Shown piece by piece: positions 43,731-54,977 of a stretch of DNA of 64,000 bases. Source of the stretch: Epiperipatus broadwayi (Eukaryota > Onychophora > Udeonychophora > Euonychophora > Peripatidae); the NCBI GenBank assembly GCA_028023455.1, contig JAQFVV010006215.1, positions 5,193,230 to 5,257,229 of the forward strand, read 5' to 3'. Position 1 is the first letter of the stretch; the number at the start of each line of letters is the position of its first letter. A program made the translations under genes and the position numbers. Under the pieces are notes generated by a model. That model made no database searches, had not been told where the DNA came from, and saw only the letters and a program-made list of their open reading frames with translations.

Positions 43731-44831
43731 AGATTTCCATACATTGTGTATTGCCACACTGGATTGACTTATAGAATTATTGCAATTCTTATATGAACAG
43801 CTTCCTTAAATTATATTTTTTGCACCTTTTCTTTTCTATTCAATACTTTTGTACTTTCCCAATTATACATGTCTTTAGTACATACATGGTCTGCTACTCC
43901 AGACACATCTGTTTTTTCTCTTTACCATTAGTTTGTGTTCTTTCAATCACTGTTTAACAGGTCAACAGGTCTCACCAATATATTTCCTTCTACACTCACA
44001 TGGTATTTCATAGATGCAGTTTTTGTTCTTCAACATTTCCAGTTTAGACTTCTTAAAAGTAAGAGTTCTTTGAAGTGTGGTATGGCTTTGGAAAGCTATT
44101 CTAATATTATATTGACTGCAGATTTTCTTTAATTTGTCGGCCATTCTTGGTATGTATGCATACACTACAGTAGCAATAATTGTTTTTTTTTTTGTATGTC
44201 TCTTTTTATTGTCTATTAAAAGTTTTCTAGATGATTGATGATGAATAATCATTCTTCGTGAGAGTTAGTTCTATGTGAATCTTTTCATTTTCCAAATCAC
44301 TGGTTTCTGAACAAACTTCCTTTCCTCTGTTCATAGTATAATTCCATGAAATGGTTCTGGTATGATTGGATGTATATGCCAAAGTATTTGCTAGTTTGTG
44401 TTTGTTTTGCCTGAGGGAATCTTGTCACAAGAACATCCAAGAATGTCAATTTTTGTTCTTTATCTGATACCATTGTGAATTTAATTGTAGAAGAGATGTT
44501 GTTAATGTGCATCCAGAATGACTGTAATTGTACCTCACCATGTGGCCATACCACAAATGTATCATCAACATACCAAAGCCACACTTTACGTGGACATGAA
44601 GTAGTATTTATGGCTGTGATTTCAAGTTCCATGTAAATTTTGCTGAGCAAGAGTGACAGTGATGGTCCCATGGCCATTCCTTGATATTGTTGGAAGAAGT
44701 CCGAGTTATATTGAAAGTATGTTGTTGTTATGCAGAATATTAATAATTCCATTATACTATCAATAGGTAAAGCTGTTCTAGTTTGTAGACTATTATCATC
44801 ATATAATCTTTTCCTTACAATCACCGTCACC
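43730..44831 (-). pseudogene. Penelope-like element, 5'-truncated copy, minus strand
   Basis: The frame at 44297-44830 codes the palm of the reverse transcriptase with TTYFQYNSDFFQQYQGMAMG, KIYMELEIT and the intact catalytic WYVDDTFVVWPH, then FLDVLVTRFPQAK. The second frame (43962-44252) has the linker and the GIY-YIG domain (NCIYEIPCECRRKYIGE), then decays. Frameshifts separate the parts. The 5' part of the transcriptase is absent: the copy ends at about 44831, where a plus-strand copy begins. YVDD is intact here but YVND in the neighbour. Confidence 0.9.
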
Positions 44832-45826
44832 CTTGCTCAGCAACATTTACATGGAAGAACTTGAAACCACAGCCATAAATACTACTCCATGTCCACCTAA
44901 AGTGTGGCTTCAATATGTTAATGATACATTTGTGGTATGGCCACATCGTGAGGTAAAATTACAGTCATTCTGGATGCCCATTAACAACATAGCTCCTACA
45001 ATTAAATTCACAATGGAATTGGAACAAGAAAAAAAATTGGCATTCTTGAATGTTCTTGTGACAAGACTCCTTCAGAGCAAAGTGAAAACGACAGTGTATA
45101 GAAACCAACACACATTGGCAATTACCCATATACATCCAATCATACGAGAAGCACTAAACATGGAATTGTACTATATCACTAAGAAACGGAGCAAAGGAGG
45201 TTTGTTCAGAAACAAGTGATTTGGAAAAAAAAAGATTCACATAGAACAAATGCTTATGAAGAATGGTTATCAATCAGCAGTCATTAAGAAAACCTTCAAT
45301 AGATAACATAAAGTGACACCAAAAGAGAAAAAAATTATTGGTATGGTAGTGTATCCATACATATTAGGAATGGCAGACAAATTAAAGACAATCTTCAGTC
45401 AATATACCATTAGAACTGCTTTCCAAAGCTATACTACACTTCAAGGAAAGCTTACTACTAAACCTAAACTGGAAATGCTGAAGAACAAAAACTGCATCTA
45501 TGAAATACCATGTGAATGTGGAAGGAAGTACATTGGTGAGACTTCTCGCCCTGTTGAACAGTGATTGAAAAAACACAAACTAATGGTTAAAAGAGAAAAA
45601 ACAGATGTATCTACTGTAGCAGATCATGTATGTACTAATGACCATATGTTTAATTGGGAAAATACAAAGATATTGGATAAAGAGGAAAAAATGCATAGAA
45701 AAAAATTCAAGGAAGCTGCTCATATGACAATGGTAAATAATCCTATAAGTCAACCCAGTGGGGCAATACACAATGTATGGAAGCCTCCAATTAATCTTCC
45801 TCTTAGGAAAAATATTAAACAATAAT
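44822..45826 (+). pseudogene. Penelope-like element, 5'-truncated copy, plus strand
   Basis: Starts inside the reverse transcriptase: LSNIYMEELETTAINTTPCP, then WLQYVNDTFVVWPH, with the second metal-binding aspartate region changed from YVDD to YVND. FLNVLVTRLLQSK follows. After a stop the next frame (45313-45564) has GMVVYPYILGMADKLK and the GIY-YIG domain NCIYEIPCECGRKYIGETS. The C-terminal part after one stop (45565-45825) reads ADHVCTNDHMFNWENTKI and PISQPSGAIHNVW. A change at a catalytic aspartate plus stops make it inactive. It is head to head with the minus copy at 43730-44831. Confidence 0.92.
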
Positions 45827-46250
45827 AATAATAATAATATAAAAAAAAATTGAAGATCTCAGGAAGATTTGAAACAACCCTTATATATAAATATATCAAA
45901 TTTCTACTATATGTTGCCTTTGACAGAATAGCTGTTGGTAGAGCATTTGCCTTAAATTCGATATTCAAGAATCCAAAAGGTGAGAGTTCAACTTCTAAGC
46001 GAATATTGTCACTGTGCATATAGGCCAGCAACACCTGAAGAAGAGTGGAGAATAATACTACTCAAAACGTTGTGTAATTACTAACCTGTGTTGTTTATTT
46101 GGGTGTTATTACTAACAAGTTGTTTGTATTTGGAAAGTTTAAATAAAGTTTAAAATTTTCTATACATTCAACATTCACTTATAGACGATAGAAATAGTCC
46201 AACATATTACATCTAATAATATACCGTCATCACTAACCTTCAGATAAATA
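45827..46250 (+). mobile_element. Penelope-like 3' end, plus copy
   Basis: Directly follows the coding part. It has an AATAATAATAATAAT run, the tRNA-like module, CCAGCAACACCTGAAGAAGA, TTTAAATAAAGTTT, ATAGTCCAACATATTA and the near-terminal CCGTCATCACTAACCTTCAG. Confidence 0.82.
45921..46011 (+). other. tRNA-like module
   Basis: TGACAGAATAGCT and GTTGGTAGAGC form an A-box/D-arm-like part. GATATTCAAGAATC gives a small hairpin with a CAA triplet in its loop, GAGAGTTCAACTTC is the B-box region, and it ends TATTGTCA. It is part of the Penelope-like 3' end rather than an independent tRNA gene. Confidence 0.62.
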
Positions 46251-46261
46251 CACTAATAAGT

Positions 46262-46880
46262 ACTTGACATATGCATCCAATCATACTAGAACCACTAAAC
46301 ATGGAATTATACTATCATTATGAAACAGATCAAAGGAAATTTGTTCGGAAGCCAGTTATTTGGAAAATGAAAAAATTCACATAGAACAAACTCTTATGAA
46401 AAATGTTTATCCATCAGTGATCATCAAGAAAACCCTTTAATAGACAACAAAAAGAGAATCAAAAAAAGAAACAATTATTGATACTGTCATGTATCAATAC
46501 ATACCAAGAATGACAGACAAATTAAAGAAAATCTGCAGTCAATATAATATAAGAACAAAACTAAAAATTAATAAAAAAAATTGAAGAACTGAGAAGGATT
46601 TGAACCAACCCTCATATATAAATATATGAAATTTCTGTTATCTGTTGCCTTATTTGCCTTAAATTCGAGATTAGAAGATTTAAACACGTGAGTTCGACTC
46701 CTATGCTAATATTGTCACTGGGCAGGCCAGCAACTTGTGTCATTACTAACCTGTGTTATCTATTTGTGTGTTATTACTAACAAGTTGTTTGTATTTGAAA
46801 AGTTTAAATAAAGTTTAAAATTTTCTATACATTCAATATTTACTGAAAGATGACAGAAATAGTCCAACATATTATCACAG
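46262..46880 (+). pseudogene. Penelope-like fragment: linker plus 3' end
   Basis: 46262-46560 matches the linker between transcriptase and endonuclease (PIILEPLNMELYYHYET-like, then YIPRMTDKLKKICSQYN). It is then joined by deletion to 3'-end sequence (46575-46880), which has a partial tRNA-like module (46645-46717, GTGAGTTCGACTCC B box) and TTTAAATAAAGTTT. The whole GIY-YIG domain is missing. It lies in tandem after the copy ending at 46250. Confidence 0.8.
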
Positions 46881-47149
46881 CAATTTATACACTTCTTCCA
46901 TTTCCTTAGAATTTTTCTTGAAAAAAAAAAAAAAAAATGACTTGAAATTTTATAATATTTAACAATTTACAAATTAAAACAACATTGAAGTCCAAACAAT
47001 TTGAAGTAATTTCTCCTACAAAAATTTATTACTGATATATATATGCATGTATAAATGCAATATAAATTAATACAGTGCTTCTTAGACTATATAATTATAG
47101 AATCAATAAACTCTCCTCATACTATTCATATTGATATTATGCCCTCTAC

Positions 47150-47820
47150 TGTCAAATTTCAATTTGCAATTCCAAAAGGAATCCATTTACATTTGATTTA
47201 TGGATTTTATAATAATAGCCAATTTGACAAATGATATTAATCAGGGCAAACTTCCAACACTATTCAAATGTTGAAAAAACATAATTAAATATAGCAAATA
47301 ATTTAACTTCCAAAGTTAGAAGTAATTTCTATTCATTTTAACATTTTTGAAAATAAATAATCAACACAAGATATTTATTAAAATCATAGCAACAATGGCT
47401 AGTATTGTCAAACTTCAATTTACAATTGTAAAATGAGTTCATTTACATTTGCTTTTTCTAGATGTTATAAGAATAGCTAATCCAACAAATATTCATCAAG
47501 ATAAACTTCCAAAAAAAAAAAAACATCACTCAATACAGCAAATAATTTGACTTTCCAAGTTAAAGATAATTTCTTCTCATTTTAACATTTTTGAAAGTAA
47601 ATAATCTATTAAAATCAACACAAGATATTAAAATCATAGCATTTTACTTGTTAAGTTAAATTATTTACCATATTAAATGCTTTGTAACAGTTTGAATGTG
47701 ATTAGAAGTTTGTCTTGATTAATGTCGTTTATATGATTGTCTATTCTTATAAGATCTAGAAAAGCAAATGTAAATTGATTCATTTTGCAAAGTGAAGTCT
47801 GATAGTAGAGGATAATGACT
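47150..47820. repeat. Direct and inverted repeats of about 245 bp
   Basis: TGTCAAAYTTCAATTTRCAATT, CCATTTACATTTGMTTTT and TTTAACATTTTTGAAARTAAATAATC recur at 47150 and 47400. A third, inverted copy lies at 47650-47820 (AAGCAAATGTAAATTGATTCATTTTGCAA). No frame; class unknown. Confidence 0.65.
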
Positions 47821-48139
47821 TGATATATAAAAAAACAACATGGAATAAATTTATCATTCCTATTAGTCTATATATGTAGTGATTACTAATACGTTCAAAA
47901 ATATTATTTTAGCTGCTGAAAATAAAAATGAACTAGACATATAAAAAATAGAAATTATCAACAAAATAAAAAATAAAAACAATATTAGAAAACATTTTAA
48001 AGTGAGATATAAAACAAAAATATTATCTAAACAAAAATTTTTTTTTTTAGAAATCATTGCAAATAAATTGAAAAAAACATTGGTATTATGAAATGTTAAT
48101 ATTATCTATTTTTAAAAATATAAATATTCATATATTTAC

Positions 48140-48274
48140 CCATGAGAATGATTTAAAGTTGTTAAATCATCTTCAGTAAAATCAACTATCTCCAGAATAT
48201 CTGGAGAATTGGGACTTCTTGGCAATTCCTGATAACCAAGATCCTGAGGAGGAAGCAACTGTGAGCCGACAATC
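48140..48274 (-). CDS. FAM149: FAM149-like gene, exon with PHLRIVG/LPRSP motif
   Basis: Minus-strand exon of 135 nt, phase 2 in and phase 2 out. It follows a TTTCAG acceptor and ends at CATGG|GTAAAT. The peptide begins IVGSQLLPPQDLGYQELPRS and ends in an acidic stretch DFTEDDLTTLNHSH. FAM149B1 has the parallel ILGRQIITPSEGYRLYPRSP, so family and order are clear. The neighbouring introns are long: 3.5 kb towards the 5' side, with a decayed LINE, and 17.4 kb towards the 3' side, which holds the Penelope-like cluster, a hammerhead array and a gypsy element. Confidence 0.9.
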
Positions 48275-49140
48275 CTGAAATTAAGATATTTTTGAGATTA
48301 TATAAACATCAAAAAAAATTTATAAAGATAATAAGTAAAATATTAAAATGAACTGTAAATTTTATTCATGCAAATTTTATTTCAGATTAAGATTACATAC
48401 TCAACTATTTCTAATTTGCACATGGAATGTTTTCCCCATACAAGTTATATTATAAAAATAATATTCAACTGACCATGCTGAGTTGTAGAGACATCTTTGT
48501 ACAAATTCACAAAAAAATTACAAAATATAGCAGGGTTCAGGTTTAGAAAATCAATGCTCTAAAAGAATTATAACTTAAAAACATAATCCAATTTGCTTTG
48601 GAAGCTATTATAATCTTTAATATTAACAATGACTAACAATTGGATATTACCAATATAAAAAAAACTTTAAAGTATGCAAAATATTTTTTTTGGTTTTTAC
48701 ATTAAATACCTAAGAGACTGAGGGTTGTGAATCTTCTTGTCAATTTCACTGTTAAGTATCTCAACTAAATCTTAGGAACTTTTTTTTAGTAGATAATAAA
48801 TTCTATTGTGGATTATTATTATTTCTGATACATTTTTAAAAGTTGACATAATAGTCTTCATAATCAATCAGCAATTGAGTCACATGAAAATTATCATTCC
48901 AACAATTATAAAAAATGACCACTTTTAAAATATTAAAAATACTATATTCCACATAATGGAATTACAAGCATTTCAAGAGTTGAATTTCTACATCATTATT
49001 TTTGAATCCATTATTTGATAAATTACAAGATGAAAGTCTCTCCAAGTTTAATATAGTTTCTCTAATCAATAAGTTTTTCACACTTCATCTGTTCAATTCA
49101 CATACGCTCTATTTCTATGTCTTTTAAAATTTATGTTATC
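48275..49140. other. Intronic AT-rich sequence
   Basis: Between the exon at 48140 and the LINE remnant. Nothing recognised. Confidence 0.5.
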
Positions 49141-49149
49141 AGCTTAAGA

Positions 49150-50120
49150 CTTGTATTGTCCATCTATTATCATATTTTCTACCAATATGTGCCATACAGT
49201 TTCATTTCAGTTTCTTAATTTTTTCAATCATATAAATAATATCTATTTATTCATTCACCCATGTACTTTACTTTCAATCCTTTATGGTAGTCTGAAAACT
49301 CTGAATTGTTATCCATTAAATGTCCACATCTCAGATAGAACTGGTAAAACACAAATATTAAAATTTTTACTTTTCAAACCTATAGACATATTTCCTATTA
49401 AGTTATTTTGAAGAGAAATCTAAATTTAATTCATGATTAATTTTAATCATAATGTTTCCATCTATATTAATAATTTATCCAAAGATAAATCTAAATTTAA
49501 TTTTGATTATTATGTTTCCATCTATATTAATAATTTGTCCAAAGTATTTCTTGTTGTTAACTTCTAATTCATAATTATAATCTTTATTTGCTTCTTTTAT
49601 GAAAATCCAATAAACATTGCTTAACTCTTTTTATCAATTATCTTAAATTGTAATCTATTATTTTCATCTGATAATTCTTACATTTTCTGAAACTCTGAAG
49701 CAAAAATAGTCATATAATTTGCATAATCCAGATAAATAAAAATAGAAACTATGTAATTTTATTTCCTTAGCTTTCCATTTTAATCTGCAAAATACTGTAA
49801 AACTAATGTAAAAAGATTTGGAAATATGAAATCATCCTGCTGTAATACTCTTTTTAATGTTAATTTTCTTAGTGCCACTATAGAATCTAATCATTGCAGT
49901 TGAGTTGTATTTTGATAAATATTCTGTCATTCTAGCCGATATTATGATGTTCTTCCATTTTTTATTTAGAATAAATCCCACTACTGCTTTTGTAATAAAG
50001 TTAAGTCTACTTTTTAATCAATTGTCTCTTCACTTTTTCTTCTGATTTTACAAAGTCCAACAATATGTCATTTAATATTAGATAATACTTCTTTCACTTC
50101 AAGTGATCTTTTATCCTGCC
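49150..50120 (-). pseudogene. Decayed RTE-type LINE fragment, minus strand
   Basis: The minus strand in broken frames gives IRFYSGTKKINI, then FPNLFTLVLQYF and LKWKAKEIK (49750-49900), following the RTE pattern ...GD.iSPkLFt.vLe..f..L.W..kGi. Lower down KKYFGQIINIDGN (49490-49560) matches the YLGq.i..dGN block after the catalytic domain. That last piece is present twice because of a roughly 70-bp tandem duplication at 49414-49552. Second member of the LINE group seen at 23-26 kb; non-functional. Confidence 0.62.
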
Positions 50121-51756
50121 ATCAAAAAAACCTCAACTGATATTTCAGTTAAGAACTATCAAGCCCTTGAAAAAAAAGAGACCGTGGTATTTTTTGATCT
50201 TAAACTTTGAGATAAAAAGCCAGTAAACTCGCTATACTGCCTATTACATGTTGCAGAGCAGTTCATCTACCTTATTATACCATTTTAATAATCACATAGT
50301 AATACCAGTTGCAATGACAAGAATATTTGGAGTGGACATAAAAAATTTACTCTGCTCATTTCCCTTTAAAATCTCAAAGAAGAAAAAAAAGATCTCTTTT
50401 CAATTAATAGCAAAATTCTTTCTTCAGCAAAATTGTATGTATTTATGCATAAAACTGTATAAAAAATAAGCTATTATGCATAATTATTTTTAAGCTTGTG
50501 ATGAAGAGTGTTTTGTGGGTCAGTGAAACAATGTATTTAAAATAACTGATATTAGCAATGTTAATGCAATAAAACATTATAAACTATCCAAACAAAAAAA
50601 AAAACAGCTGTGAACTTTTATTTGTTTGCATACTGCAAAAAAGGTTATGAAATTTTTAAAAAAAATTCTACTGATGTAAAAGAAAAAATAGAATGAATGA
50701 TGTGTTTAATGATTTCATATTATTCCTCACACAAATGACAAATACCATCGGGAAAACTGTGATGCATCCTATGAAGATAATATAGTGATCAAGAAGCACA
50801 TTTTTATCCAATGTTTTTTAATTTCAATCTCTGAGCAGAATACCAAATGCTCAGACCTTTTTGACAGCAAATTATCGGATGGTACCAATTTTAGCCAATA
50901 TAACCTAAAATCTTTTTACAGAAAGTTGTCAGCACAAGAGAATTTTTTAAATCATTTACCTCTTTACATTTTGTGTGCTCCCTTTCTTCAATAATTTTCT
51001 ATAAAATTCCTAAAAAAAACTCTCTTATAGAAAAAGAGCATCATAACTCACAATGTTAATTAATTAAGCAATAGCTAAGAGATTCAAGTATTCTGCATAA
51101 GGTGAAAGAAATAGCATATATACAATTACAATGAAATCAAATTAAAATCTCAAATGTGCTGGAGAATTTTAAAATCGCTGATTATTAAAACAATATCTTT
51201 TCATAAATATTTTCATATCAATATTTTTCAAGGAACCAGATAGACTGAACTCCACATATGAATAGTGCTCTTCAGATTTCAATCAAGTCTTGGATAATTA
51301 ATATAAAAACAATGCAAAGACTGCAAACTTCACGGTGAACTATAAAGATATAGATTAAATAATTAAGTAAAAAGTTGAGAATAAATTGAGTTTAGAGATG
51401 TGAATAATGAAAAAAATTATTTCTTGAAAAATTAAGAACTGGAAAAATAATTAAATGGGCATACTTTAAAATATAAATAATAAAAGATGTGTTGAGAAAA
51501 CAACTGTAAAAAAATAGAAAGTTGATTAATGAATTTAAAGAAGACGATAAAGCAAAAGTCAGCCAGGCATGAAGAAGTATGTTTGCGATTACATTAAAAC
51601 AAGTATAATAATAAGAACAAAAAAAAAATTAGCATGTCAATAAAAATATCAAACTTCAGAGAAAAAATTATTAGAGAATAGAAATTATTACCTTTACACT
51701 ATTTTTTTTATTTAATTTTTATCTTGATATTTAAATATACACATATAAATACTTAC
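50120..51756. other. Intronic AT-rich sequence
   Basis: Two frames at 50248-50469 and 50785-50994 have no recognised motifs or splice context. Nothing else was identified before the exon at 51757. Confidence 0.5.
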
Positions 51757-51902
51757 CGCAAATGTGGATATTTTAATTTCCATTCTTGACACTCTTCTTT
51801 TAGTAATGGGGATGTCAGTAGTTCTTCCTCATCCTCGAATAGCGCTCTCTCAATATCATCAAACATTTTGCGTACTTGACATGTAGCCTGACGGCCAAAT
51901 TC
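51757..51902 (-). CDS. FAM149: FAM149-like gene, exon encoding the conserved helical block
   Basis: Minus-strand exon of 146 nt, phase 0 in and phase 2 out, 48 codons plus two bases. The acceptor is TTTCTAAAG and the donor GCG|GTAAGT. The peptide has EFGRQATCQVRKMFDDIE, then an acidic stretch (FEDEEELL), then KEECQEWKLKYPHL. FAM149B1 has the equivalent ELDQNATEKVQTMFTAIDE and EECQQW..FPHL, so this is the strongest single piece of homology in the window. Splicing to the next exon completes a CGG codon and yields PHLRIVG, matching PHLRILG of the vertebrate protein. No frameshift or stop interrupts it. Confidence 0.92.
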
Positions 51903-53090
51903 CTTTAGAAACATTAAACTTATAATCAAAAATGGATTAAAATCATTTACTTGAATTAATATTAATTACTAAACTAATCAGATTATATATGTATCAAAGT
52001 AAAGTCTCATACGATTCTCTTTGCTTATTTTTAAAATCTGAATTGACATCAATGTACTATTTCTCAAATATCTTCTCTAGTCATCAATATAAGCATAACC
52101 ATCCAAATAATATCAAATAGTACTACAATCAGATTTCCATACTAATTTTTAGCTATAGATTTCAATGAACAGTACTGAATAGCAAATACTTATTCAACAA
52201 CCATCTTTACTCTTTACTTTTCATATAATAGATAATATTGAATCAACAGATGGGGCTAAACTCAGATTTCGCCTATATCTCTGAAACTGAACCCTTAAAA
52301 GAAGAGCAATACAAAAACTACAGATAACAAAGTGAATGATGAAAATGATGATTGATGATGAAGTAAGAGTAAAAAAAATAAGTAATTTTAATTGAAAATT
52401 GTTGGTAACAACTTTGTTTGTGGTTTTGGTACAAGTTATAATATAAGCGGAAGTAGACAAAATCCACACAAACTGGCAATAAAGTTTGATGGGATTTTGT
52501 CAATTTTCAGTTCTAGTTCATGTATATATTTAAAGCCGTGTTGTATAATATTTACAAAAAGTATCCAGTGCTTCACAGGCTCCTAATTTTATTTTATTAT
52601 AATAAAGTTTTATTAATAAACTGAATTCATTGTAAATTTTCATATTAACAAAACATCACATAATTTTCTCTGCTTATATTTAATGTATGTTTTAGTAACA
52701 ATAATTTAACTTTACTCCAGATTCATCTATCATAAGACTGAGTAATGAATGTGTATTATATGGTAGTACTATAACCACATTTACAGAAACCAATTTTTGG
52801 CTAATGACCTTCATTAGGAATTCTGGATTTTTGCACTTATATATATATACACAACCGTTATTTTAAACTCTTGTATGCTAGCAAGCTAATAATCTGAAAT
52901 TTAAAAAAAAACATACTAAGATTTTGGATCAAAGCCAATTTTCTTGTATAGTTACATAAATTTAACACTATGCTATAACTATATAATTTAGAGATATCAG
53001 TTTAAGTTAACTGTAGGCACCTTTCATCCTTTAGCTAAAATGCTATATATTATCAAAATCTCAGATCACATTCAGCAGTAATTCATTCCA
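51903..53090. other. Intronic AT-rich sequence
   Basis: Overlapping frames on both strands at 52221-52586 are of similar length and lack motifs, so they are taken as chance. No feature recognised. Confidence 0.5.
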
Positions 53091-53290
53091 TTATCTCTAC
53101 TAAAGAACCATCTAGTGCAAGCTTGAATAATCAACTAACATTAGATGGTTACATTATCACTTTATCTTCAGACTAGTTTCTGATTAGTGGTCTTTACTGA
53201 AGTTAATAAAATATATATAGTCATCATCATTCCCACATCCATGATTTCAACATTAACATTTTCATTTAACTGTGTTTATTTAATAAAAAA
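53090..53290 (-). repeat. Very old hammerhead-repeat remnant
   Basis: Keeps ACCATCTAGTGCAAGC, TAATCAACTAACATTAGATG, CAGACTAGTTTCTGATTAGTGG and CATGATTTCAACATTAACATTTTC in family order. The ribozyme core is gone apart from the GAAACTAGTCTG strand. Confidence 0.5.
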
Positions 53291-54977
53291 TATTTGAAAT
53301 TAACAAAAAAAAAAGTTCTTAATTAAAATCTTTTAGTTCTTCAGTGCAATTGCTAAGCACTGCAATCACAACACATCATAAGCAAATAGCTGATATCAGT
53401 TTTTTTAATAAAGAGGAAAATTTATAGTATTTATTCTTTTAAAAATTAGAATTTTCTTTTAATTCATTTGTCCATTTTGAAGAAAATGATAGAATATTAT
53501 TTCATTACTAACAGAAAAGATATAACATTAACTTTATTAATTATAAAATTGCTAATTATACTCCATCTACTTTTCTTTACATTATTTTTATTGCTATCTT
53601 ATACATAAGTTAAAAACATCAGTACTATGTATGAATGTATTAGAAACATACTAAGCATAATTTACATCTGTCTGTAAATTTCAGTATCTGCATCAGAGTT
53701 TGGGAACTAATGGATCAGGATTATATAATTACTAAACTAATGTTGGATTCATATAATTATACAAGAAAAATGATTTTGTTTAAAAATCTTCGGGTGTTTT
53801 TGAATTTTTTTTCAAGTCGTTCAAAACCTGTCACTGGTGGAAGCTAATAATCAAAAACTATTGATGTGGATAAAGCACCGTGATCTAGTACTCATAATTA
53901 CTCAAATTTATAATAGGTGGCTTACGAGTAATTAGAATTACTACCCTTGAAAACAAATTTTGGTAGTATTTTACAAACAAGTTTTTTTTCAAATTCTTTA
54001 TACTATTTTATACTAAAATAAAATACTGTTTTTTTAGGAATACTATTTTATTGCTTAATTCTATTACTTGAATCCTTAATGACTTGAAAAAAAAAATTTA
54101 ATTACGATTTACAGTTTGTAAGTTTGTTATAAAATAATCTTAAAGTCAGCTAACTGTTTATGATTTTAATTTTTACTTTATTACAGTTTGTAAAGAGTTC
54201 CTTTTGAATGGGCTGCAAAATTCCAAGTTTTTCTTTATTTAAAAGGGGAGTGGCGCTGAAAGAATATAGATATGGGGCATTTCAAATTATCACTGTACAA
54301 TTTATAAAAGTTTCCAAATTGATAAAATAGTAATCATTCTTACAGAATTTTACAAACAAATACATTCATTGTAAAAAAAAAAAAAAAAGGATACATGTTC
54401 TTGAGTCTACTTATTAATATAAAAAAATTTAAATTTAGATATTCTACAATAAATCTCATGCAAATTAAATCACTGCATATATGTAAAAGATATCTGTGTA
54501 AATACTAATATAAAAGTGCTGGAATAATGGACACACATATATCGGCTATGTCTATGACATGAGATATCACTCCAGGCTGAGCGAATTTTGAACCTTTTTT
54601 TCAGATAAAGCAAGATTTGATTTTGCCTTTTAAGAAATCAGCCCATATCCAACTTAGAAAGCCATCTAACTGTTATTAGAAAGTAAATGTCATGGGTTAG
54701 CATTAAGTCAATGATTTTCATTCATCTTAACATAAGCATACATATATGTGTACCTTAAGACATTCTAGATTATAAACAAATATGTAAAATGTTTACAATA
54801 TTTGAAAAAATATATAATAATTATTAAAAATACTACATATAACAAGATTTTTAGAACTGTTAATATCATTCTATAGTTAAGAAAAATATAAATAAAATAT
54901 TCTTACAAATAAAAACTATTGCATTCAAATATTTATTTAATTATAGTTAAGAGAAAAATTGTTAGTTGTAAAAACTA
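53290..54977. other. Intronic AT-rich sequence
   Basis: Poly-A tract near 54375. No gene or repeat family recognised. Confidence 0.5.
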
